Assembly (NCBI RefSeq): GCF_050948175.1
Contig: NC_135198.1
Location: forward strand, 13,141,001-13,205,000
Length of the DNA: 64,000 nucleotides
DNA from: Xylocopa sonorina
Taxonomy: Eukaryota > Arthropoda > Insecta > Hymenoptera > Apidae
Reading direction: 5' to 3'
Each line of letters opens with the position of its first letter. Within the stretch, counting starts at the first letter, position 1. A model generated the notes under the pieces. The model did no database searches, was not told the DNA's origin, and saw only the letters and a list, made by a program, of their open reading frames with translations. Below, piece after piece: positions 27,478 to 39,400 of the stretch. The translations under genes and the position numbers were made by a program.

Positions 27478-30400
27478 GGTTCTCTCGTTGCCATTCGCAT
27501 GACTTTCACTTCTCTTAGCTTCGTAAGTCGTACCTTTTCCTCGCCCCGCGTGTTTCGCTGCAAACTTCCACCTGGAACGCCTTAGAAAACAACGGTCCCA
27601 TGATTTATGGAGTACCTACGAGACGCTCGCTGCCGCGGACGTGGTTCCCGCGACCGATGCAGGAAAATCGCTTCCCATTTCGAGAGGCTTTGCATTAATT
27701 CGCTCGCGGACACCGTGGCTCGAGGTTTCGGTGCGGACGTTTCAGAGCGGAGACCGTGTCCCGTTGAAAGCGGCCCGTTAAACGCGTGATTTATAGAGTG
27801 TAATGGGTTGGGAAGCGAGCGGAGGGAAATTGGCCGCGGCTCTCGAGTCTCGATGAATTCGCAACAACTCCGGCGACGGGAAACGTTTTCCCGGGTTTAC
27901 GTTTCGAGAACGCGTTCGCCTCGGTTCGCACGCAGCAACTGTTACGCGATCCCAGCAGCGGACCCAGCAACGTATGATTTTCAACGAAAGATGTTATTAG
28001 GTTGTCGCTACGATGTTTGCCCTGCACGAGCAATTACGGGACCGTGTCAGCGTCTAATTGAAAACGCAGCTCCCGTGGATCTCGCAACAGTCCCTTCATC
28101 TTTCCGTGTATAATCGATCGGCTTCTTTTGAACGCGTGGAAATTCTAATTAAGCTCCGCGAACAGGCCATAATTAAAGAATTTATGGACTCTCGAGATCG
28201 TTACGGGTAACAATCCGGCGCCATACATGGTCGAGGATCGTTAGACGAATTTGCGGTAATAACGGTACCCAGAACCGATCTCGTTCTTATATTTCGGTGA
28301 TTATCGCCTCGGCTGCGAACGGGTAGACGCGTTCCGCGAAACCTCCCGTGATTGCGAGTTCTTACCATTTTACGAGCCCCGTTTAGAGCCGTTTAGCTCG
28401 CCGTTCCTATTGGTTTTGCACCAGCGATCGTTTCGCCGTTTCCAAATTGCGCTCGAACGACCGAGAAGGTTCTGATTATGCAAATTCTGTTACGTAAACC
28501 GGCACTGCTGACCGGTGGTGCTAATCGCGCGCAAATGAACGACCATTGATTCGAATTTAAGACCCGGCTACAGTGGCAACGATCCACTCGTTACCCTGTC
28601 CTTCGAACAAATTGGCATCGCTAATACCATTGGTCCCGGATCGTACGCTTCACGACCTAGGAATTTTGAGCTTGAACCAGCGGAAACGGTGGACGACGAG
28701 GCGACCGTTTAGCGAATCGAACGACCTCGCTTCACGGTCCAAAAGCGACGACCAAATAGCTGAGTTCGTCTCGTCTGCGACGAGATCGCGTCGTCAGTCA
28801 GGTAATACGGCTCTCACGTTTCCGCAACATTCAATAAGGCTGAACGGTGTTACTTTACATCGTACGGCCGGTGCCATGTGAAAATTCAGCGAGTATCTCT
28901 CTCGCGATAAGATACCCGCCGAAAACCGCAGCGCTTGCGAAACTCGCATCGGCTGTTCGACGAGTTCTGCCATTTTTCATCCGGTTGACCCGCGCGCGGG
29001 AACTGGTTCGCACCGGCGAACGATTCGAACGATTTCGGGAAATGGGGCCGCGGCGGCGAAAAACTCGAGACGCGTCTGAGAGGAAGGTGGGCCCCGTGGC
29101 TCGTTTGACATTTAAATCCTCCGCGCCCACCGCGCGCCAACGTTCACGGGGACGCGTATTATTCGCCTTTCTAGAACGGCTGAAACTTTTCTCGTCATCG
29201 GCCGTGGCGATCGATCGCGTTAGCGTTTACGCGAACGCGGTGCAAAATGTCAGAGTCGCGAGAGATCGGACAGGGATCTTATTATCGCGGCAGGGGGAAC
29301 GAGGATTCCCAACGCGAAATCGATTACTCGCCGGCAGTGAGGCTCTCGTCGTCGCGATGGAATTCGCAGCTGCAATCTGCGCTAAAGTAACAGTACACCG
29401 AGAGAGATACCGGTAAAGATCGGATCGTCCGTGGATCGTCCTCGAAGAAAGGCGCAGTCGAATAGTCACGTCTCGAGATAAGAATCGCGACGATCGAGAG
29501 GAAGAGGAGAATTTTAGGATCAGCCAATGGGAGAGGAGAGAGAAGGACGTCGACCTTGCCCCGGTGGCAAGGTCGCTGGCAACCTGCCGGAAGGCCGGTC
29601 GAGAGAACGGTACCAGGATGTCTGCCGGATGCTCGTTTTTGTCGCCCCTCCGTGTGATACACATTAGCCTCAAGGTCGTCCGCGTCCCGCTCTCCCGGTT
29701 TCTCCCTTTCTTCGATTTCGATTTTCCCGGCGACCTTCGCCGCGACTAATCGATACTTTCAATGACACCAGGAAGAGCGAGCAGCCGTCGAGGCACGCGA
29801 GGACGCGCGTTGCCCTCGCGACGCGCGATAAAGTAATCCTCTACCGAGCTCGCTAATCCATTCGTGATTAGCAATAACGATGATCGTTATTAACAGCGTG
29901 GCGTAATGGAATTTGCGCAACGGTCCGCGTTGCGAAACGCGCGGCCGCGATTCGGCGAGACGAGGTTTGTTTAAACGCAGTTACAGAGGCAACACCGCCA
30001 CTAGGGTGGAAACGATTGCACTTATTCGCTCCTCTATTTGCCAAGGGCTGACGCGTTTAGATCGCTAATAGAAAGCGTATACGCCAATTATGAAGCGGAC
30101 CAGTCGTTTTTGCGCCGACGATTCGAGAAAATTTCCGACGAGCATACGTTGGACTGTTGCGATCTGCGATTGCAATATTGAAACTGTTCAGATCGCGAGC
30201 GATTCCCGTTGAAAAATGCTGCGGAACAATAAGAGCGTGCTAACCTTACGAAAAAAGATCGGACACCCGATCCGTGGCTCGATCGACCGGTCTTGATCCA
30301 ATTAGACGCATTCTCGGCGATCGAACACGCGTTTATTACGCGAGCCTCTCCTTCCTGGCTGTTCCGATATAATCGTCGTTTCCAATCACGATTACTCGAT

Positions 30401-33400
30401 CCATCGTCTCGGATGCTTCCTAATGACAATTACGCAATCGCTTTGTTATTTTTTCGCCGTTCATAGGGGGGCAAAGAAACGCGTCACGAGTTGGCCGTTT
30501 CATGCGGTTTCACCGCGCCTTTTTAGCTCCATCGAGCGCAAAAACACCGACCCAGAAATGCCTTCGATGCGCGTGGTTTCTATCGCTTTCGACTGGCGAT
30601 CGAACAAAAATTGGTAAATAAACAGGGACGGCAACCGAAACTCTCGACTGTTTACTCGTTTATTGGCTCCTCCAATCTATCGGAAATTTGGTACGCGGCC
30701 AATCGCTCGCTCGACGAACGAAACTCGCCTCCTCGTCAACGTCGACAACGCGGAGAAAGATTTGCATACCAGCCAGCCAGCCGTGGCGTTATTCTACGGA
30801 CACGTATTCTCACGTCGGGAGTACCGGCGAGAGGAATGGCGTAAGTCACGTTTCCAACAAATCAATTCGTCGTCCCACCGGTGGCGCGGTCCCACGATGA
30901 AATTGTGCCGGAAAGCTTTAGTGGGATAATCGAATCCACCGGCGGGCGAAACAATGGTGGAACGTAGAAACCGTTTTCAACGATGCCACGCTATTTAACC
31001 GGTAACGAAATGGCACCGCAACCATCGCCAAACGCGACGCATCTCGTTCGTCCCGTCGTCCACGGACGTGTACGCGCGTCCGTCGTGGCGAACGGAACCG
31101 CGGCGCGTCGATTACGAAAATTTGGCGCCACGTTTCCGGCACCCCTTTCCCTCCCACCGCCTCCACGTCCCCTGGCGCCATTTCGACGCTACTCTAAATT
31201 TACGAATATCTGCATGGTCGCTCGTGTGCGCGTGCAAGGTCGACCAAAAATCCGGTTACTTGCACTCTTCGTTACGCAATGCCGTCGGTTCGTGCACTCC
31301 GTTCACGCTCACAGAGAACGAAACTCTGTATGCAACTGGTATAACGCAAAACAGTATCGAACATTCGCGGACGGTATCTTTGCTGTCTGATCTCTTTTTA
31401 TCAAACCATTTCTAAGTTCAAACGACCCTAAGTTCGGAGGATCTTTTCAAGTATGATGCGATGCATAGTGAATACATGGATATGAATTGCACGCAGGATG
31501 CCAAAGGACCGTCCCGAGAAGCGCCAGAGCGAGCAGAAACGAGGCAGCGTTGGAGTTCGAGTGCCCTGAAGAGTTCGGCTATTATCCCCATCCGCGCGAC
31601 TGCACCCAGTACTATGTCTGCGTGTTCGGTGGTGCCCTGCTCGAGTCCTGCACCGGGGGATTGATGTACAGGTGAGCCCACTCGAGATACAGATACTTCT
31701 CTCCCTCTCTCTCGAAGAAATTATTATGTGAACGTAAAAAAAAAAAGAAAAATAGGAAGTAGCAATGAACTGGTTCTTTGTGCGATATAGCGTGAGAAAA
31801 TTTACTTTGCCTCCGTTTCGCAACGCAGCCTGTTCTTGTGTACACGGGCTTAACACCTATGAAAAACCCCGGCGCATATTACGGGTTTCTTGTGCTCGCG
31901 TTCCTTCGTTTCGGCGAATGCATCACATACCTTTCCCATTCATGTCGAATGAATGAGTTCCTTTTTTTTTTTTTTATTAATACCGAACCGCGCGTTAATC
32001 GTTCATTACCAACTACCATTTTCTTTCGCGAACCCGATGCGGTAACACCGGTTGAACCGTGGACCCGCGATAATCGCTAACGCGAAACGGTTCCGCAAAC
32101 AGCCGGATAATTGATCGAGGAGACTCGTACACGTGTAAAGAGGCGAACGATACCCCCCCTGCGTTCGATCGACTAATACGGGCAGAAATTAGCGCGCCGT
32201 GATGGATCGAAACGCGAGCGGATAACAGGCGTCGGATCGAAAGGCGAAAACCCACGGTATTGTCGTCCGGATATAGACAAGCCTAATGGATGTGACTCTC
32301 CAGTATTCCCAGGGCCTGCGCGTGTCGCAACGATCCGCGGAGATTTCTACTTCTTTTGCCCGGTCCCAAGGCCCGAACGAAATTCTTTACGAGCCTCGAG
32401 TTCGTCCATCGACAGACTACGCAACTCCAGGGATCGGAAGCTTTCGATAGCACCGCGTGGACGACGCCTGTATCGAGCCACGCGAAACCATCGCGATGCC
32501 GGATAAATGGGTTCCGTTCGCGGGATGGTTTACGCGTGACGCGAAGCGGACTGTCCGATGAAACCTGTTTCGCCAGCGGGGAAAACCACCTCGAAACTCC
32601 GAATGGTATTCCCTGGTGGGCGAGTGTGATGCCTGTTGTAAAAGTTTGTCATCCCGTCGCGAGATTTATCCGTAGATCGGGTGAACAACCTTTTCTACGC
32701 TCGTTAGTCCTTGTCTGTAGGTGGTGGAGGCCTCGAAACGGTTACTTCGAGATTTAGATTTAGATTTCGGGTTTTATTAACCGGCCATCTGTGTTACCCA
32801 CGTTGTGAATGTTAATCGCGATACCAAGGATAGCGGGGTTTCCTCCTTTCGGTGTACGCGGGGATAGAAATAACTCAATCGGACGCGATTACGAGCCCAG
32901 TATACTTTTGATCTGGATTTACGAGGTAAAAGGGGGTCGTAGCTGTGTACGCATAACCCTGGAAAAAGTCAGGCTGCCACACCTCTCTCGATACGATGGT
33001 GCGTGCAAACGAGTCCGCTATAAAACCGGCCTGCCTGCCCTGAGATACGTCGTGTCCAATTAAGGACGCTCGTACGTTCACCTGAAACGGAATTCCATTT
33101 CCAAAATCATTTCTCATTTTTCGACGATCCTCGAAATCGCATTCTTCGAGGAGACTCGAAGCAACGAGTGAACGATGAATAGCTGATATCGAGAGAATAC
33201 TTGTTGCTTTCTGTTGAACAGTCACGAGTTACAGACATGCGATTGGCCACGTAACGTAGGATGCCCCGAAGGCGGATCTCCCAGTAAGGAAACCGAAGAG
33301 GATCCGCTGTTGGAAAGGTGAGTTTTCAAAGGTATTACGTGTCACGCGTAACTGCCGTACACGCGAGTTACGCTCGTTAATCCATCGCGCATTAATCCTT

Positions 33401-36400
33401 CGGTGGCAAGCTGTGTAGTAATTTAATTTCCTGCGACACATACGAGCGGGTTGGCTGAGAACTCGCGCGGTTCTCACAGTCGGCCCGAGCCGATTCGAAC
33501 GGCCTTCGGGTGGCAAAGATCTGTAACGCCGGACGTCCGTCGATTGCGCAATAATTCGGCTCCGATGGCGATTGCGAAACGACCAATCGTTCGTGCACGA
33601 ACTTCGCTCGCGTTTATCGCCAGCGGGAGAAAAAAGGACGAAAAAAAAAGAAACAACCGAGCGAGAGTTGGGGCAAGAAAGAAACGGGAGCGTATCGAAA
33701 CGATCGGATAGTATTTTTTTCATCTCTCACGCGAGAGGAACAGCACCCACGGAAAATCGAAGTCGGTGACGTCAAGAGTCGGTCGATAAACACGCTCGAC
33801 CCCGATCGAATCCATTACGATTTCCTCTGCCTTTCTGCTTAAAAATCGCGAATGATCGCTATTCTCCGCCGGCTCGATTGCCACACGCGACGTTTTTCCC
33901 TCGCTCCGCCGCCACTTTCCTTCCTCCGTCACGGTAGATCGCGATCGAAACAGCCGTCGAAACGTTCATTTCTCAGCGTCCGTCGCCCGACAGGATTAGG
34001 CGAATTTGTTGTATAACCGCGTGGTAGCCGACAATGAAAGACCTGCCTCCCACTCTCCTCGTTGTTTCTCGTTGAGAACAGCTGGAACTCGCGTAGTCGG
34101 CCGCGATTCCCCTTTATGCAAGTAAAAGTTGGGCAACGAGAGCGGTCGCCGGTCGCTCGTTAACGCTCGTATTGTACGCGAGTAATCGGGGAAAGAAATG
34201 GTCCCAGAACCGCGGCGCACCGGTTCTTTCCGTCTGGACGCGTCCACCCCGTCGTCCTTGCCATTCTCAGTAACGTGTTTTCGGTTCGTAAACTGGTTCG
34301 ACAGCCGATCGAAACTTTTACTTTGACCAACTTTCCTTCGTTCTAAACCACAACTGTTTAACATCCGACTTGGGAACCACACGCAGATCGGCGAAGATCG
34401 AGAGCCTTCAGGAGCAACAGCAACAGCAACAACAGCAGCAACGGTCGCAACAGCAGATACGAGAGCAACAGCAGATACGAGAGCAACCGCAGCAACAGCA
34501 CCGACGCGAGCAACAACCGCAGCAACGTCCCGTTCAGAGGCAACCGATCTCAGCCACGACCACGCCGACGCCCGTGCCGCAGATCACCGAGAAGCAGATC
34601 AGACAGAGACAGCAAAGCAGGAACTATCACGAGGAAGAGTACGAGCCAGCCACGGAAGTGGAGAGCGATAGACAGCAACGAGTGTACAGGGGACAACCGT
34701 CGACGATCGGACAGGTGCAGCGGGATAGGGACGGTCTGAGGAGGAATGTGATTTCGGTGAGCGAATGGTTTCTAATTTGGGCTACATCGGTTTGCAGTTT
34801 GTCTCGATCAAGTCTTGACAGGACGCGCTGATTAGACACAGACACAGGCCAGTCGTTCTAGCCTCTGTGATCTCTTCCTGACTCGATGACTCGCTTTTGC
34901 GCGAGCTTCTCTGCCTTATTTTTGGTCCCCGAATCCATCTGTACGTCACGTAGGAAATATAAATTGCAACACGCGAGTAATTCGTCGGAGCGTTACCGCG
35001 GAGGCGCCAAGTCGATTAACTCGCCGGGACAGAGATAGATTTCGACTACGAATGAGAAACGAGCCTGGCGGGGAATTAATTTCTGAATTATCCCATCCCG
35101 CAGGAAAGAGAGAAGGAGAGCCTCGTGAGCACGCGCGCCCAAACGGAAGCCCATTACAGGTACGTAAAAATCGGCTTTGAAATCGGACCGGCCCTGCCCC
35201 GCCGTGGCGCGCGCCACGACCTTTTTACTCGATTTCTCTTTCGCCGTGGGCCCCGTCGGTTCTCCCGGTGGCTGCTTCGACTTTACGTAACGCCGATCTC
35301 GGCATTTTCCTTTTTTCTTTCTCTCTCTCTCTTTTCTCTCCGGCTTTACGAGCGCCGATTACACCGCGCGATAAACCCTCCCCCCGTTGATAAAGACCAG
35401 AGTGGCCTGTTTAACTTTTGTCCAACGTGAACGCAGAACGCAAGTGCCGTCCTCCGAATCGCCGAGGGTCGCGAAGATCCTCGCGTCCACGGTTGCACCG
35501 GTGATCTCCAAATCGTACTACAACGATCCGGATCAGAGTTATCCGTATTACACCATCTACGACGACGACGTGTCCATTTACAAGGACGATGGTAAGCGAT
35601 CTCACGTAAGATTAAGGGGATTCCCTTCGAAATCTGACCGATTCGTCGGTTGGTTGCATCGACGAATAATCGGTACCGTTTCTCGGCTAGACTACAACCA
35701 ATACACCGTGAACCAATCGGTGCCCGTTCAACCGAGCGTCAAGATCAGCGAGGTGAACACGCGGCAGTATCAGAAGCCGAAGAAGGTCGCGGTGAACGAA
35801 GCGGACAAGTACAACCTGAATCAGGACGTCACGGTGCAGGACTACGATATCTACGAGAATCAGGTAACGTGGAAAGTGTTTTTTTGCCCGGTCGGTTTAG
35901 AAAGGATCACGACGCGAATCACAATTTCTGTCGTTTTTCTGTTTCGCGCGGCGACCGTGCAGGCTCAGCTGAACAAGAACAAGTTCCGCATCAACGAGGG
36001 CCAATCGTACAGGTGAGAAGCTTTTTTGTCAACTGGAAGCGGATCCTCCTCGGATGCCTCGTCCCAACCTTCGAGTGTGAAGTCTCGCGTGAAGCGGACA
36101 AAGAAATTACCGTTCGAATCGCTCGAACTCTCACCTTCTCGCGTCTTCCGTCGACTCGTCTCTCCGCGCTATTCCTGTAAATTACGTTTCTCAGAAACGG
36201 AAAATGACGTCGACGCATCCTTGCGCTATCCGCGGGGATCCCTCGTCGACTGAGAATCGTTGCTGCTCACGCGAACAGGCCAGCTTATCGATCTAATCGG
36301 TGGTAAAAATAGTCGCTCGTAGAAGCGAGACGCGTGACTCGCTGGATACTCGTTCGGTTGGTTTCCGAACGGTGACCCGCCGCTGCAAAACACTCCGAAT

Positions 36401-39400
36401 AGAGCGTGGAAGGTTCGCAGCCTGTCTCTACTTGGCAGTATGTACAACAGGATCCGAGTTTCCAATTATAACAGCTTTCTTCCAATTTAAATGACTCGAG
36501 CTGAACGCGGAGAGGCGAGACACCGTGAAATCTCGCGCGCGCGACTCATTCCTTAATAATAATAATGAAAAATTGGATAAACGATCAGACCAGGAAGCGG
36601 TTTCCGCGGTCTTTCACCGCGGAGAGCGTTGATGAGGATCACGAGGAAGATCACCGCTCGGTTTCTCGGCAATTTGAGCTAATTAAAGATCGCGTGTGCG
36701 CAGACCGAACGTGCTCAGCCACCCTGTCGTCCACGTGACGACTCCAAACGCCATCGTGGACACGTTTGTACCACTGACGACTACCACGCAGTCTCCGACC
36801 ACCACCAGCAGACCTTACACGGTCAATCCACCCAGGTACGTTCTCCAGCTCTCATCGACTACTATCGTCGTCGAAAGCTTTTCTTTTTTTCTTTTTCTCT
36901 TCAAATTACGCAACCAAAAAGGGTTGCCGCGTCGATTAGATGTATTTCAGCGCATCGATCGCGACATCGCTTCACGCTCTCTTCCGTTCGCGTGGACAAA
37001 CACGATTTCTCCGCCCCTTTGTGCGACCGCGGCCTGGAAATTCACCAGTGTTTACCCAGCGGGCGGCTTTTTCAGCGTCTGCGATCGGGAATCGTTCCGC
37101 GCTGTTGCTCGTCGCGAATTTCAGCCGCGAAAGGATTAAACGCGCATTCTGATCGAGTGCCAACGCGCACGCGTTCACTTTTATCGTGTACTCGCGTGCA
37201 ACCGCTCGTGAAAGTGGTAGCAGAACGAACAACTGTACGCTGGAGCGAAGACACCGAGTAATATAAATAATAGACGTTTAAAAATTTCTCGTTGGAACGA
37301 CACCCAGCCGATCGAAGCGGTCTAATTGCAAACTTGATCGAACGCGCGACCACGAGTAACGCGAGTTTTGTCGAACGCAGAGTCCACGATGTCTCTCGAT
37401 TCGCCTTTGTCAGAACCGATCCCATCGAACTTCCACGCGGAGACCAAAAGAACGGCCTTGCATCGTCTCCGTCGACCAAGACCCGATTTCGCTGGTCTCT
37501 GTGTTCCGCAAAACGAATCACCAGCTTTCTCTCCCGGCTGTCGGGCATTTTCCTTTTGTACGCGACCGGAAGCGACGTCGATTTTTCAATTTTTCTCGTC
37601 CACCTCCTCTTTGAGCGATCCACTTAGATTTCTATCACGCCATCGCCTAATCTACAATCCCCGTCTGTGCTTTTCTTTCAGCCGAGGGCGTCCGCAAACG
37701 GTGAATCGTGGCACAGCACCGCCGTAAGTCGAAATTTCATCTTACAACTCGTATTCTTCCTACCTGTTTGGAGAAACTAGCGCGTACGCTGTCTGACGCG
37801 AGACGACACCTCGAGATGCCAATCTCCGATGACATAATCGAGATCCACCGTTGGAATCGGTTTTTAATCGGCGCAGCGAAAGGATCGGTCATCCGACCCG
37901 GTGGACTGGCTAACTTCTAGCCCAAGTTGTTGTCGTCTCTTGGCTGCGTCAAGGTGAACGAACGTAGGCCACCTCGAATTAACGCGGCTAGAAAGTTAAT
38001 TGCGTGCAAGCTGCGGGCAGCTGTCGCGCTATTAAAGTTACTAAACGATCGCCCGGCTCTACCGAACACCGGCAGCGAAATCAGGCCTTAACCGATTCCG
38101 TGGATCACGATCATTGCCGTTTAGTAGCCAGAGGTGAAATCACGTTACGCGACAGGAAACAATCGCCTAGTTTCTACAGAACATCGGAACGCGGCTTTTT
38201 TTTTTTTTATTTATTCCCCACCCTCTCTCTCTCTCTGTCCCTCTCTCTCGTTTTTGTTCGACGATCGATGCCGTGAAAAGTGGGTGATTCGCGATTACAG
38301 GCGATCACGGCCAACCTTGAAGCCGTCCACGGAGATCGTGTCGAAAGCGCAGGAGTTCGTCGACATCTACAGGCATCCTCCGACAAGGCCGTTGCCGATT
38401 TATCCGACCCCGCAGGTCGACAAGCCGGCGGCCAAGTGTCGCAAAGACGTCTGCTTGCTTCCTGATTGTAGCTGCGGCGGCGCGGACATTCCAGGTAAGC
38501 GTGGCGGCGCGCAAATTGCTTCCCGTTCGATTCGACGGGCCTGGATATATGAACGCGTGCAGGAAACGACAAGGGCGGCGGGTCTCGCGCGCGTATAAAA
38601 CTCGAATAAACATCGAGAAACGATCCGACGTGGGCAGCGAGTGTGATGCAAGAGCGGTCGAGCACGCCGCGAATGTTAAGTTTAGCCGATCGGTTTTAGC
38701 AGCCACCGTGACTTTCTCCGATTCTAACGTTACACATAACCGTTCTCCGCTCGAAAGTGAAACAGATCCGCTTTGCCGCTCGGAATTTCGCACGTGCGCC
38801 TACCACGAAGGTTGCTCGAAATCGAAAGCACCCGCGTGACAAACATACCAACGACACGGCTAGACGAATTTCAAATACTCGCTCCCTACCTGTCGATCCA
38901 CCGAAATCGACACGAGGATGAAAGGAGAGAAAGACGAATACGCGCGCGGTCGAGTCACGGTAATGATATTTCGCCGCCTAGGTACGCGTCTAGAAAGGAT
39001 TGTGCAACCTCGCATACCTCGCATAAATCATCCGGAAGAATCTGCCGGAGTCGGGTGTCCCTGGCTCTGTCGCGTTTTTAATTAAGCAATGGATCAACCA
39101 CCGCGCTTCGAGAGATCCCCCTTTTCGATAAGTCTCGCGTGCGCTTAAGAATTCCACGCGCGAAGACCTCCGCGACGCACGAGGACAACGGTTCTCGATC
39201 CTCTTTTTCCGAGTGAATTGAAATCGTTCCGTATCCAGGTGGGATCCCGGTCGAACAGGCGCCGCAGATCGTTCTGCTGACGTTCGACGACGCCGTGAAC
39301 GATCTAAACAAACCGTTGTACACCGAGCTGTTCGAAAACGGCCGTAAGAATCCGAACGGGTGCCCGATCACGGCCACGTTCTATGTCTCGCACGAGTGGA

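Larger units (their letters stand above)
6742..31547 (+). other. Cda5: Intron 1 of Cda5 (24.8 kb)
   Basis: A very long intron from GTGAGT at 6742 to an AG at 31546-31547. It is CpG-rich and full of medium-length open frames on both strands. Those are R/S/T-rich, overlap each other, often lack any ATG, and match nothing I know, so I read them as a composition effect. It contains dinucleotide tracts, a diverged repeat block near 9975-10697 and short triplet repeats. I recognise no nested gene, tRNA or intact transposon. Such first introns often hold enhancers, but none can be named from sequence. Confidence 0.75.
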
